This document shows, piece after piece, positions 48,764-57,687 of a DNA stretch of 64,000 bases. Under the pieces are notes generated by a model. That model made no database searches, was not told where the DNA came from, and saw only the letters and a list, made by a program, of their open reading frames with translations. The position numbers and the translations under genes are program-made. Where the stretch lies: positions 1,622,501 through 1,686,500 of the forward strand of contig NZ_CP015125.1 in assembly GCF_001653755.1 (NCBI RefSeq), given 5' to 3'. How positions within the stretch are numbered: position 1 is the first letter of the stretch; every line of letters begins with the position of its first letter. Source of the stretch: Dokdonia donghaensis DSW-1 (GTDB lineage Bacteria > Bacteroidota > Bacteroidia > Flavobacteriales > Flavobacteriaceae).

Positions 48764-49309
48764 TTGCTAGTTAGTGATCTCATACAAAAATGCAAGGCAA
48801 ATGATAGAAAGGCACAGCTGCAGCTGTACAATAAATACTGTGATGGTATGTATTGCGTAGCCTTTAGATTTTTAAAAAATGCATTTGAGGCAGAAGAGGC
48901 AATGCACGAGGGCTTTATAAATGCCTTTGCAAAGCTTCATCAGTTTACGGGAGAAGTCACCTTTGGAGCCTGGCTTAAGCGCATCGTGATTAATAAAAGT
49001 CTCGATATGATCAAGGCAAAAAAAGCAACACTTATCCCACTTAATGAGGAAGTAATGGGCAAGGTAGATGATGATAATGATTGGAATGTGGCAGACGGGG
49101 TAACCGTAGATCACATTAAGAAAACCATCAGTGAGCTTCCTGAGCGATATGAGTATCCTCTTATGCTATTCTTAATAGAGGGATACGATCACCAGGAGAT
49201 CTCAGAGATATTACAGATTACAGAAGTCGCTTCTAGAACGCTGGTGCACCGCGGTAAGAAGAAGCTTCAACAACACTTAAAGACCCTTAATTATGGCACA
49301 GGATATTAG
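48764..49309 (+). CDS. ECF-type RNA polymerase sigma factor
   Basis: The 181-residue protein starts at a TTG and has region 2 (LYNKYCDGMYCVAFRFLKNAFEAEEAMHEGFINAF) and region 4 (HIKKTISELPERYEYPLMLFLIEGYDHQEISEILQITEVASRTLVHRGKKKLQ), the hallmark of ECF sigma factors. The gene overlaps the next by 17 bases, so the anti-sigma partner is translationally coupled. The upstream region contains an ECF-type promoter. Confidence 0.92.
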   Translation: MLVSDLIQKCKANDRKAQLQLYNKYCDGMYCVAFRFLKNAFEAEEAMHEGFINAFAKLHQFTGEVTFGAWLKRIVINKSLDMIKAKKATLIPLNEEVMGKVDDDNDWNVADGVTVDHIKKTISELPERYEYPLMLFLIEGYDHQEISEILQITEVASRTLVHRGKKKLQQHLKTLNYGTGY

Positions 49310-49898
49310 AGAGCTTATCAAGAGCGAGAGCGGTGAGCAAGAGCAGCTGCGAGAAGGCCACTTATCACGTTTTGAGCAATTACTTGAAGAGCGTATGCCA
49401 GAAGAGCAAAAACCTTCTAAGCCTAAAGGCGGTATATTTTTATGGATGAAGATAGCAGCCGTACTTATTATCGCTGGTGGTATTGTAATGATGGTGTATA
49501 ATAACGCTTTCGCGAAAGCGGAAGACGCACCCATAGTACAAGCTACCCCAGAAAATACAGAAACGGTAGAACCAGAAATCTTATTAAGTGCGATATCGCC
49601 AGAATTTAAAAAAGTAGAAGATTACTACCTGGCTAGTGTAAACCTAGAGATTGCCCGTCTTGAGATAACAGATGATAACAAGGAGCTTATAGATGCTTTT
49701 ATGAAACAGCTGTCAGATCTTGATGCAGAGTATAAAAGTCTTAATCGTGAGATTACCGAAAGTGGTGTAAGTGAAGAGATGGTAAACGCAATGATAGAAA
49801 ACTTAAAATTGCGTGTGGAGCTTATGATAAAGCTCAAAGCAAAACTTAAAGAAATGAAAAACGCTGCTCAACAAGAAGCAGCCATTCAAACAGTATAA
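49293..49898 (+). CDS. membrane-bound anti-sigma factor
   Basis: The 201-residue protein overlaps the sigma-factor gene and has an N-terminal cytoplasmic part (ELIKSESGEQEQ, LSRFEQLLEERM), one membrane helix at about 50-70 (IFLWMKIAAVLIIAGGIVMMVY) and an extracytoplasmic part rich in charged helices (about 95-190). This is the layout of membrane-spanning anti-sigma proteins. Directly after the membrane helix a palindrome copy is translated AFAKA at residues 72-76. It presumably holds the sigma factor until an envelope signal arrives. No zinc-binding CxxC/H motif is visible. The next gene starts 1 base after the stop. Confidence 0.75.
   Translation: MAQDIRELIKSESGEQEQLREGHLSRFEQLLEERMPEEQKPSKPKGGIFLWMKIAAVLIIAGGIVMMVYNNAFAKAEDAPIVQATPENTETVEPEILLSAISPEFKKVEDYYLASVNLEIARLEITDDNKELIDAFMKQLSDLDAEYKSLNREITESGVSEEMVNAMIENLKLRVELMIKLKAKLKEMKNAAQQEAAIQTV
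49505..49520. repeat. dispersed palindrome inside the anti-sigma gene
   Basis: An exact copy read AFAKA at 72-76, just outside the membrane helix. Confidence 0.95.
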
Positions 49899-49899
49899 G

Positions 49900-51606
49900 A
49901 TGAAACAGTATAAGATATTATGGACAGTGATGATGTTACTATTTGTAGCATCTGGGAGTGTACTCGCTCAGGCCAAAAAGACAAAGTTAACAGAACGATT
50001 TTCTGTAAATAAAGATGTGCAAATAGATGTAGACACACGTTATGCAGATGTGATTTTTGAAACCTGGAACAAAAACGAAGTCTCTATAGAGGCTTATGTA
50101 GAGGGAGAAAATGCAAGTGATGCAGTACGATCTTGGGATCTAGATGTAAGTGGTAACAGCAACCAAGTGCGTGTTACAAGTAAGGGAGGTTATGGTGATG
50201 TAAAAGTATATGATCTAAGTGATTTAGATAATGTACATCTTGATCTAGACTTAGGAGAGATTATAGGGCAATCACTAAGCATAGTAGAGCCTGTGATGAA
50301 TGGCCTTGTAGGCCCATTACTAGAAGGTATCTCTGGAGCACGACTTCCAGATGAGTACTATGAAGAAATGGGAAAAATGAAATTTGACCACGAGGCATAT
50401 AAAAGAGAAGGTAGAGCTTACATAAAGCGATGGGAACGTGAGATGGATAAGAGTTTTGGTCCTGAGTTTGAGCATAAAATGGAGAAGTGGGAGAAAGAAG
50501 CAGAGCAAAGATCTGAAGACTGGAGCGAGCGCCTTATAGAGCAATCTGGCATTCCAAAATGGCCTTTTAATAGCAAAGGAAATATCACTTTTGACAGTGA
50601 TGAGTATGAGAAAGACAAGCAAGCTTATGTAAATAAGTTAAACCGAAAGTACGGTACGAGAGTGAGTGTACGTGAGGTAGATAGCTGGCTTGAAGATGTT
50701 GAGGCCTGGGGAGAAGATTTTGGAGAGAGAATGGAAGACTGGGGTGAGAACTTTGGTAAATCTATGGAGAAGTGGGGTGAAAACTTTGGTGAAAACTTCG
50801 GAAAGTCTATGGAGAAGTGGGGAGAGTCTTTTGGAAAGGATATGGAGAAATGGGGTGAAAACTTCGGTAAGAAAATGGAAAAATGGGCAGAAGAGCACGA
50901 TGGTGAGTGGGAAGAAAGTCATACAAGAGATGAAAATGGAAATAGAAGTAGCCACTACAGACTTAATTATGATTCTGATAAGGCTTCATCAAAAACGTCT
51001 AACCGAAATGTAAAACGTGTTATTATCATAAAAATGCCTAAGCGTGCAGAGCTAGATCTTAATGTACGTTATGGTAAAGTAAAAATGGCAGATGCTTATA
51101 ATGCAAAAGCTGTTATCTCGCACGGTAGCCTCGCTGCCGCAACCATCGATGGAGGAAACACCTCCATCGATGTTTCTTACAGCCCGGTAACCATCACAAA
51201 CTGGAACAAAGGAACTCTCGTGACTAATCACGTTAAAGATTGTGATATAAACACAGCTACAGATATTAAAGTAACGTCTAACTCTAGTAACGTGCATATT
51301 AATCGTCTAGATGGTTCTGGTATGATATCTGGGTCATTTGGTAAATTATCAATACCTCAAGTGAGTGATAACTTTGGGACGCTTACTTTATTTTTAGAAA
51401 ATAGCGACCTCGCTTTAAAATTACCGCAGGCGGCATTTAACTTTAGTTACAGTGGTGATCATAATGATTTCTTTATTCCTAAGCAGCTCGAGACCCAGTC
51501 TATGAAAAATGGATCTACAGAGATGGTAAATGGGTTTCATAAATCTAGAAGTACTGGTAATACTATCACGATTAATGCTAAGTATAGCGACGTAGTATTG
51601 CAATAA
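49900..51606 (+). CDS. secreted protein with 11-residue repeats and a DUF4097-type beta domain
   Basis: The 568-residue protein has a signal peptide (LWTVMMLLFVASGSVLAQA), a beta-rich N-terminal part (SVNKDVQIDVDTRYADVIFETWNKNEVSIEAYV), a charged helical region with a repeat unit of 11 residues, WGENFGKSMEK, running from about Trp270 to 335, and a C-terminal beta-helix-like part (YGKVKMADAYNAKAVISHG). The beta parts resemble DUF4097/adhesin-type domains that often follow anti-sigma genes in Bacteroidota. The repeat region should form amphipathic helices. It is the last gene of the sigma operon and a likely target or sensor of that system. Function unknown. Confidence 0.7.
   Translation: MKQYKILWTVMMLLFVASGSVLAQAKKTKLTERFSVNKDVQIDVDTRYADVIFETWNKNEVSIEAYVEGENASDAVRSWDLDVSGNSNQVRVTSKGGYGDVKVYDLSDLDNVHLDLDLGEIIGQSLSIVEPVMNGLVGPLLEGISGARLPDEYYEEMGKMKFDHEAYKREGRAYIKRWEREMDKSFGPEFEHKMEKWEKEAEQRSEDWSERLIEQSGIPKWPFNSKGNITFDSDEYEKDKQAYVNKLNRKYGTRVSVREVDSWLEDVEAWGEDFGERMEDWGENFGKSMEKWGENFGENFGKSMEKWGESFGKDMEKWGENFGKKMEKWAEEHDGEWEESHTRDENGNRSSHYRLNYDSDKASSKTSNRNVKRVIIIKMPKRAELDLNVRYGKVKMADAYNAKAVISHGSLAAATIDGGNTSIDVSYSPVTITNWNKGTLVTNHVKDCDINTATDIKVTSNSSNVHINRLDGSGMISGSFGKLSIPQVSDNFGTLTLFLENSDLALKLPQAAFNFSYSGDHNDFFIPKQLETQSMKNGSTEMVNGFHKSRSTGNTITINAKYSDVVLQ
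50707..50904 (+). repeat. 33-bp tandem repeat, six units, in the secreted protein gene
   Basis: Units starting with TGG (Trp) repeat each 33 bases (Trp-Gly-Glu-x-Phe-Gly-x-x-Met-Glu-x), except one unit lengthened by four codons. They are not identical at the DNA level, which suggests age or selection for the protein. Confidence 0.8.
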
Positions 51607-51632
51607 GCAGCGATTACATACTAAATTATTGT

Positions 51633-51646
51633 GCAGCTATGGCTGC
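51633..51646 (+). terminator. terminator after the sigma-factor operon
   Basis: The short stem GCAGC/GCTGC with a 4-base loop is followed by TTTTTGTGTTTTG. The stem is short, so this is tentative. Confidence 0.55.
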
Positions 51647-51696
51647 TTTTTGTGTTTTGTAACGAAGTTGTATTTTTAGGCAACAAATAACAACCA

Positions 51697-52380
51697 ATGG
51701 ATACTAGTTTTTTTAGTGCGCTTACAAAAGAATTTACATCTCCTCTCCACACTCCTTTTCAAAAAGAAGACTTCTATCCGCTAGATTTATCTACCTCAAA
51801 TAATGAGCTAGATGTTGAGCTCCTTACAAGACCTTATGATCATCATAAATTCTTACAGCTGTATCTTAAGATAAGTGGTTCTAAGGTAGCCTACGGCGGT
51901 TATCTAGAGAAACGACCTCTCTATGATAGATCAGATTATTTTCAGGCACAAGATCCGGGAGATAAGCGTAATATTCATCTTGGTATAGACTTGTGGTGCA
52001 ATGCGGGAGAAAGTATTGTCAGTCCCCTAGATGGAGAGATTCATAGCTTTAAACACAATAAGAACTTTGGCGATTATGGACCTACGATTGTTGTAAAGCA
52101 TACCATAGACGGACAAGAGTTTCACACGCTATATGGTCACTTAAGTGTAGCATCTTTACATAATAAAAAAGTTGGTCAAAAGGTAAAAGCTGGTGAAGTA
52201 ATTGCTACTCTAGGTACTCCAGATGTAAATGGTGATTATGCGCCTCATCTACACTTCCAGATAGTTATAGATATGCAAGGTAAAGAGGGTGACTATCCTG
52301 GTGTAGGAAGCCAAAATGATCTTGAGTTTTATAAAAAGAACTGCCCAGATCCTAATCTGCTATTAAAAATTTATGAATAG
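51697..52380 (+). CDS. M23-family peptidase (LytM-like)
   Basis: The 227-residue protein carries the M23/LytM domain with zinc ligands in HLGIDLW (His-x3-Asp) and PHLHFQIV (His-x-His), with FHTLYGHLSV between. LytM-type enzymes cut peptidoglycan cross-links. There is no clear signal peptide at the chosen ATG (MDTSFFSALTKE), which is unusual for a peptidoglycan hydrolase. It may be a cytoplasmic or non-classically exported member. The 3' end overlaps the convergent HAD-type gene by 29 bases. Confidence 0.85.
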   Translation: MDTSFFSALTKEFTSPLHTPFQKEDFYPLDLSTSNNELDVELLTRPYDHHKFLQLYLKISGSKVAYGGYLEKRPLYDRSDYFQAQDPGDKRNIHLGIDLWCNAGESIVSPLDGEIHSFKHNKNFGDYGPTIVVKHTIDGQEFHTLYGHLSVASLHNKKVGQKVKAGEVIATLGTPDVNGDYAPHLHFQIVIDMQGKEGDYPGVGSQNDLEFYKKNCPDPNLLLKIYE

Positions 52381-53170
52381 CCTTTGCGACAGCATCTTCT
52401 TTATTTGTAAAATCGCTAGTATAATCTGCTAGTGATTTTAGAGTAGGAGTAGCATTTTTTACAGCAACTCCTTTACCTACGCGACGTATAAGCTCATCAT
52501 CATTATGGTTATCGCCAAAAGCCATTACCGCCTCTAGCCCAAAGTTATATTCCTTTTTTAATAAGACCGCTAGCGCCTTTGCTTTGTCTATATATTTTGG
52601 GGTAATCTCAAGGTAGGTATCCTTAGATCTATAAAGGTGAACTTTTTCAGTATAGAGTGGTTCTAGTAATGCAATTAGACTATCAAGTTCTTCTGGAGCT
52701 CCCATACACATTAGTTTGTGTATGCCTAGTTTTTTGTTATTTAGAAAGTCAAGACTTTCAGTAGCCGGTTGATAGATGGGAGTAGCTCTTGTGTTGTTTA
52801 TTTCGCGTAAGCTCCACTCATCTTCTTGATCTGTAAACCAGTGCTGGTGGCTATAAATACTTAGGTTGTAAGAATGTTTTGTATGATGTGGGATAAGTGT
52901 AGACAGTACTTGCGTGTCGTAGCAATTATTTTCTATTATAGTTCCATCTTTTCCTATAATAAGTCCTCCGTTATAGGCAATGAGAGCTTCTCCTAGGTTG
53001 CCCAGTCCTTCTTGCAAGTAGCGCATAGCCTGTGGTGGGCGTGAAGAAGCTAGTATGAGGGGTAATCCCGCCTTCGCGAAAGCGGAAATAGTAGCATCAC
53101 TCAACCATCGGTCTGCATTGAGTAATGTACCGTCTATATCTGAACATAAAAGCTTTATGGTGTTTGTCAT
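52352..53170 (-). CDS. Cof-type HAD-superfamily phosphatase
   Basis: The 272-residue protein has the HAD motif I CSDIDGTLLN (Asp nucleophile and second Asp), a Cof-type cap domain, and motif IV MAFGDNHNDDELI. Cof-type enzymes dephosphorylate sugar or nucleotide phosphates. A palindrome copy with one change (53069) is translated AFAKAG in the first helix after motif I (about 27-32). A terminator follows on the secA side. Confidence 0.9.
   Translation of the reverse strand: MTNTIKLLCSDIDGTLLNADRWLSDATISAFAKAGLPLILASSRPPQAMRYLQEGLGNLGEALIAYNGGLIIGKDGTIIENNCYDTQVLSTLIPHHTKHSYNLSIYSHQHWFTDQEDEWSLREINNTRATPIYQPATESLDFLNNKKLGIHKLMCMGAPEELDSLIALLEPLYTEKVHLYRSKDTYLEITPKYIDKAKALAVLLKKEYNFGLEAVMAFGDNHNDDELIRRVGKGVAVKNATPTLKSLADYTSDFTNKEDAVAKAIHKFLIAD
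53069..53084. repeat. dispersed palindrome inside the HAD gene, one mismatch
   Basis: CGCCTTCGCGAAAGCG on the plus strand. On the coding strand it reads AFAKA with AAG instead of AAA. Confidence 0.9.
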
Positions 53171-53183
53171 AGCTATAAAAATA

Positions 53184-53213
53184 ATAAGGCGGCCTCAAAG
53201 AGGGCCGCCTTAT
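53184..53213 (-). terminator. terminator of secA
   Basis: The GC-rich stem ATAAGGCGGCC/GGCCGCCTTAT (with a small bulge) is followed on the minus strand by TTATTTTTAT. Confidence 0.8.
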
Positions 53214-53234
53214 GTAGAAAATTATTAAAACAAT

Positions 53235-56200
53235 CTAGCTGTTTACAATTACCCATTGTCCTTTTGCAATAAGTGGTTCAGCCTGTTTGTATTTTACTTC
53301 TTTTGTCTCACCATTTATTACATTTTTAATAGTAACACGGTCGTTACGACCTATTTTAGGTTGAGATCTTACAATAGTTTCTGTAACCTGTTGTTGCTGT
53401 GGTTGTGTGTTGCCAGCAGCTCTAGCCTGTGCAGATCGCTCATCCATATTAGGGATTTCTTCTTTTTGAGTTTGCGTTTCTTCACGGCGCTCACGTATTT
53501 GTGATGCATCGCTCACCTGCTCTTGGTTACCCTGAGGAATTTCTCCTTTAAATAGGAATGAAATCACCTCTTTATTAACCTTATCAATCATTTTTTTGAA
53601 AAGCTCAAATGCTTCAAACTTATAGATCAATAATGGATCTTTTTGCTCGTGTACAGCGAGGCGTACACTTTGCTTGAGCTCATCCATCTTACGAAGGTGT
53701 GTTTTCCAAGCGTCATCTATAATGGCGAGTGTGATGTTCTTTTCAAAATCTGTCACGAGTTGCTTACCGTCTGAGTCGTAAGCTTCTTTAAGATTTGTAA
53801 CTACACGCAGCTCTTTTGTACCGTCTGTAAATGGTACTACGATACGCTCAAACTTTGCATTAGGATCTTCATACACTCTCTTGATGATAGGGAAGGCAAG
53901 GTCTGCATTCTTAGTCATCTTTTCTTTATAGTGATCAAAAGCAGCTTTGTAAATAAGGTCTGTAAGATCTTTTGCAGACTTGCTACTAAAGTCGCTCTCG
54001 CTCACTGGACTCGTCATTGAGAAATAACGAATGAGCTCAAACTCAAAGTTCTTAAAGTCTTGTGCTTGCTTGTTTGACTCTACAATAACCTCAGAGGTGT
54101 CATAGATCATATTTGCAAGGTCTACACGTAAACGCTCTCCATATAGTGCGTGACGACGACGCTTGTATACAACCTCACGTTGCATATTCATCACATCATC
54201 ATACTCAAGTAAGTTCTTACGTACTCCAAAGTTGTTTTCTTCTACTTTTTTCTGTGCGCGCTCTATAGATTTTGAAATCATACCGTGTTGTATCACTTCT
54301 CCTTCTTTGAGCCCCATTCTATCCATCATCTTTGCAATACGCTCAGACCCAAATAAACGCATTAAGTTATCCTCCAGCGATACATAAAACTGTGAGCTTC
54401 CAGGATCTCCTTGACGTCCAGAACGACCACGTAGCTGTCTGTCTACACGACGTGAGTCGTGACGCTCTGTACCTATAATGGCAAGACCACCAGCTGCTTT
54501 TACCTCGTCTGATAACTTAATATCTGTACCACGACCTGCCATATTTGTTGCAATGGTTACCACTCCAGGGTTACCAGCCTCTGCAACGATGTCTGCCTCG
54601 CGTTTGTGCAGCTTTGCGTTAAGTACGTTATGAGGGATTTTACGTAGGGTAAGCATTTTACCTAGTAATTCTGATATCTCTACAGAAGTTGTACCTATCA
54701 AGACTGGACGTCCAGATTTTGAAAGTTCTGTAACTTCATCTATAACGGCGTTATACTTCTCTCGCTTCGTTTTGTAAACTAAGTCATCTTTATCTTTTCT
54801 TGCAATAGGGCGGTTAGTAGGTATTTCTACTACGTCTAGTTTGTAAATCTCCCAGAATTCTCCAGCCTCTGTAACCGCTGTACCTGTCATACCAGATAAC
54901 TTGCGATACATACGGAAGTAGTTTTGAAGCGTTACTGTTGCAAAAGTTTGTGTAGCATCTTCAATTTTTACATTTTCTTTTGCCTCAATCGCTTGGTGCA
55001 GACCGTCACTATAACGACGACCATCCATAATACGACCGGTTTGCTCATCTACAATCATCACCTTATTTTCCATTACAACATACTCGGTATCTTTTTCAAA
55101 TAGCGTGTATGCTTTAAGCAGCTGGTTCATTGTGTGAATACGCTCAGACTTGATTCCAAACTCTTTAAAAAGTTCTTCCTTTTCTGAAGCTTCTTCTTCT
55201 GGTGATAATCCTTTTGCTTCTATTTTTCCTATCTCAAGACCTATCTCTGGCATTGTGAAGAAATCTGGATTGTCTTTACCAGAAAGTGTTTCTATACCTC
55301 TGTCTGTAAGTTCTATCTGGTTGTTTTTTTCATCTATCGTGAAGTATAGTGCCTCGTCTATTTGATGCATTTCACGATTATTATCTTGCATATAGAAGTT
55401 CTCAGTCTTTTGTAATAACTGACGTATTCCTTCTTCACTCAAGTATTTTATGAGGGCTTTGTTTTTAGGTAACCCACGGTATACTCGTAAGAGTTGTTTG
55501 CCACCTTCTTTTGTGTCACCTGCAGCAATAAGTTTTTTTGCTTCTGGTAAAACTTTTACAAGCTCCTGGCGCTGTAGGTTTACAATCTTCTCTATTTGTG
55601 GTTTAAGATCATTAAACTCGTGTACATCCCCTTTAGGTACAGGTCCAGATATAATAAGTGGCGTACGAGCATCATCTACAAGTACAGAGTCTACCTCATC
55701 TACAATTGCATAGTTATGCGGGCGTTGTACGAGATCTTCTGGTTTATGAGACATATTATCACGTAGGTAGTCAAAACCAAATTCGTTATTTGTACCATAC
55801 GTAATATCTGCCGCATATGCTGCACGACGCTCAGGACTGTTAGGTCTGTGATAGTCTATACAATCTATAGTCATCCCGTGAAACTGAAATAAAGGAGCCA
55901 TCCACGCGCTATCACGCTTAGCTAGGTAATCATTTACTGTTACAAGGTGTACACCATTACCAGTAAGTGCGTTAAGATAAACAGGTAGCGTCGCCACGAG
56001 TGTTTTACCTTCACCCGTTTGCATCTCTGCTATTTTACCTTGGTGCATTGCCACACCACCTATGAGCTGTACGTCATAGTGTATCATATCCCAGGTTACT
56101 TCTTTACCAGCGGCATCCCAGCTATTTGACCAGATGGCTTTATCACCTTCTAGTGTTACATAGTCTTTTGTACCACTAAGTAAGCGATCATAATCTGAGG

Positions 56201-56597
56201 CAGTTACCTCAAGTGTTGTATTATTAGTAAATCGTTTTGCAGTTTCTTTTACAACGGCAAATGCTTCTGGGAGTATTTCTGTAAGTGTTTTTTCAGAAAT
56301 CTCATAAGCCTCGTCTTTAAGCTTGTCTATCGCTAGGTAAACGTCTTCACGCTCATCTATATCTTCGGTAGCTTCGGCTTTGACTTTAAGCGCTTCTGTA
56401 GCTTCGGTGTTTTCTTTGAGAGCAGCTGCAAGAATTTGCTTAAACTCTGCTGTTTTATTTCTCAAGTCATCTAGTGATAACTTTTCTAAAGCTGCTTCGT
56501 GTGCTTTAATTTTTTCAACGATAGGAGTAATTGCTCCCACGTCTTGTTTAGACTTATCGCCTACAAAAATTTTTAATACACTATCTAAAAATCCCAT
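53235..56597 (-). CDS. secA: preprotein translocase ATPase SecA
   Basis: The 1120-residue protein is a full SecA with Walker A MQTGEGKTLVATL, DEVDSVLVDDARTPLIIS (the DEAD-type box), GTATSVEISE-type repeat (IGTTSVEISELLGKML) and GRGTDIKLSDE, QLRGRSGRQGDPGSS. It is longer than the 901-residue E. coli enzyme because of extra residues before and after the second half of the nucleotide-binding fold. The C-terminal tail (IKNVINGETKEVKYKQAEPLI) has no Cys-rich zinc motif for SecB binding. It drives Sec-dependent export of the many signal-peptide proteins in this window. Confidence 0.97.
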   Translation of the reverse strand: MGFLDSVLKIFVGDKSKQDVGAITPIVEKIKAHEAALEKLSLDDLRNKTAEFKQILAAALKENTEATEALKVKAEATEDIDEREDVYLAIDKLKDEAYEISEKTLTEILPEAFAVVKETAKRFTNNTTLEVTASDYDRLLSGTKDYVTLEGDKAIWSNSWDAAGKEVTWDMIHYDVQLIGGVAMHQGKIAEMQTGEGKTLVATLPVYLNALTGNGVHLVTVNDYLAKRDSAWMAPLFQFHGMTIDCIDYHRPNSPERRAAYAADITYGTNNEFGFDYLRDNMSHKPEDLVQRPHNYAIVDEVDSVLVDDARTPLIISGPVPKGDVHEFNDLKPQIEKIVNLQRQELVKVLPEAKKLIAAGDTKEGGKQLLRVYRGLPKNKALIKYLSEEGIRQLLQKTENFYMQDNNREMHQIDEALYFTIDEKNNQIELTDRGIETLSGKDNPDFFTMPEIGLEIGKIEAKGLSPEEEASEKEELFKEFGIKSERIHTMNQLLKAYTLFEKDTEYVVMENKVMIVDEQTGRIMDGRRYSDGLHQAIEAKENVKIEDATQTFATVTLQNYFRMYRKLSGMTGTAVTEAGEFWEIYKLDVVEIPTNRPIARKDKDDLVYKTKREKYNAVIDEVTELSKSGRPVLIGTTSVEISELLGKMLTLRKIPHNVLNAKLHKREADIVAEAGNPGVVTIATNMAGRGTDIKLSDEVKAAGGLAIIGTERHDSRRVDRQLRGRSGRQGDPGSSQFYVSLEDNLMRLFGSERIAKMMDRMGLKEGEVIQHGMISKSIERAQKKVEENNFGVRKNLLEYDDVMNMQREVVYKRRRHALYGERLRVDLANMIYDTSEVIVESNKQAQDFKNFEFELIRYFSMTSPVSESDFSSKSAKDLTDLIYKAAFDHYKEKMTKNADLAFPIIKRVYEDPNAKFERIVVPFTDGTKELRVVTNLKEAYDSDGKQLVTDFEKNITLAIIDDAWKTHLRKMDELKQSVRLAVHEQKDPLLIYKFEAFELFKKMIDKVNKEVISFLFKGEIPQGNQEQVSDASQIRERREETQTQKEEIPNMDERSAQARAAGNTQPQQQQVTETIVRSQPKIGRNDRVTIKNVINGETKEVKYKQAEPLIAKGQWVIVNS

Positions 56598-56646
56598 AAT
56601 ATGGTGTTGTTTTGTGTCAATTTTGAACCCGTAAATTTAATCAAAA

Positions 56647-56671
56647 AAAAAGCCTCATAGAGAGACTTTTT
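56647..56671 (-). terminator. terminator of the DUF2795 gene
   Basis: The stem AAAAAGCCTC/GAGACTTTTT (one mismatch) is followed on the minus strand by a long T-run, 22 bases after the stop. Confidence 0.6.
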
Positions 56672-56692
56672 AGTGTTTTAACGGGTATATAT

Positions 56693-56914
56693 TTAATATT
56701 CGTCTTCGTTCCAGAGATAATCCTCGTCTGAGGGATAGTCTGGCCAGATCTCTTCGATAGAATCATAAGAATCACCTTCGTCTTCGATAGCTTGTAGATT
56801 TTCTACAACTTCAAGTGGTGCTCCAGTTCTAATCGCATAATCGATCAACTCATCTTTAGTAGCAGGCCAAGGCGCGTCACTTAGGTAAGAAGCTAGTTCA
56901 AGTGTCCAGTACAT
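56693..56914 (-). CDS. DUF2795 family small protein
   Basis: I start at the ATG at 56914 (MYWTLELASYL), not the longer frame from 56968, since the former begins the domain. The 73-residue product has the DUF2795 pattern: WTLELASYLSDAPWPATKDELIDYAIRTGAPLEVVENLQ, then an acidic C-terminus. DUF2795 is a compact helical domain, function unknown. It lies upstream of secA on the same strand with its own terminator. Confidence 0.8.
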   Translation of the reverse strand: MYWTLELASYLSDAPWPATKDELIDYAIRTGAPLEVVENLQAIEDEGDSYDSIEEIWPDYPSDEDYLWNEDEY

Positions 56915-57036
56915 AGCATTTGTATTTTTTAATTTGTGCAAAAATAATTTTTCTAAGCAGAAATGCAAGTGAATTGAAGATTATTTCAAAATAAATGTAA
57001 GAACGTGGCTTTCAGACCTTGTAGAGAGGATAATTA

Positions 57037-57052
57037 CGCTTTCGCGAAAGCG
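57037..57052. repeat. dispersed palindrome CGCTTTCGCGAAAGCG, intergenic copy
   Basis: An exact copy between the DUF2795 gene start and the end of the adenosyltransferase gene, in the promoter area of the former. Confidence 0.95.
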
Positions 57053-57090
57053 AGATACCCCTCAATAATTGTTTTCTGTATTCGGTACTC

Positions 57091-57666
57091 TTAATCTAGC
57101 TTGGTAGGTATCCATTTTACCTCATCTGCTTGTAAGTCTTTAGACAACTTTCGTGCCAGCACAAATAGGTAGTCAGAAAGGCGGTTAAGGTATTTAAGTG
57201 TATGCTTGTCAAACGGCTCTAGCTCGTAAAGCGCTGTGGCCAAACGTTCTGCACGCCTACAAACAGTACGTGCTACGTGACAATGTGACACGGTGGTGTG
57301 ACCTCCAGGAAGTACAAAATGCGTCATAGGTGGAAGCTCTGTTTCCATCTTATCTATTTCATTTTCTAGAAGTTCAATATCTTCTTCATTAATTTTTGGG
57401 ATATTGAGGCGCTCTTTACCATTTTTGAGAATCATCTTCTCTGGGTCTGTAGCGAGTACAGCTCCTACGGTAAAGAGTTTGTTTTGAATATGTATAAGAA
57501 TCTCTTTGCTACGCACATCAATCTCTTGATCACGTATGAGTCCTATAAATGAGTTGAGCTCATCTACAGTACCGTAGCTGTCTATTCTTATATGATGTTT
57601 TGGGACTCGTGTACCGCCAAATAAGGCTGTAGTACCGGCATCACCAGTTTTTGTATATACTTTCAT
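57091..57666 (-). CDS. PduO-type cob(I)yrinic acid a,c-diamide adenosyltransferase
   Basis: The 191-residue protein has the PduO/MMAB start VYTKTGDAGTTALFGG (ATP-binding), DSYGTVDELNSFIGL and the helical end ARTVCRRAERLATAL, LNRLSDYLFVLAR. It transfers the adenosyl group from ATP to cobalamin to make the cofactor for methylmalonyl-CoA mutase. MeaB, the chaperone for the same enzyme, is encoded at 46942. The gene heads a small minus-strand group with a short membrane protein (21 bases upstream). Confidence 0.95.
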   Translation of the reverse strand: MKVYTKTGDAGTTALFGGTRVPKHHIRIDSYGTVDELNSFIGLIRDQEIDVRSKEILIHIQNKLFTVGAVLATDPEKMILKNGKERLNIPKINEEDIELLENEIDKMETELPPMTHFVLPGGHTTVSHCHVARTVCRRAERLATALYELEPFDKHTLKYLNRLSDYLFVLARKLSKDLQADEVKWIPTKLD

Positions 57667-57687
57667 TTGTGATGAAGTTGTATGCTG

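Noticed and set aside
48910..48930. AFAK-like peptide in the ECF sigma factor
   Set aside because: The DNA (GCCTTTGCAAAGC) is too different from the palindrome, and the residues fit the normal region-2 helix of ECF factors.
50320..50955. Two minus-strand frames of about 100 codons
   Set aside because: Both are antisense to the repeat-rich secreted protein, which has a signal peptide and operon context.
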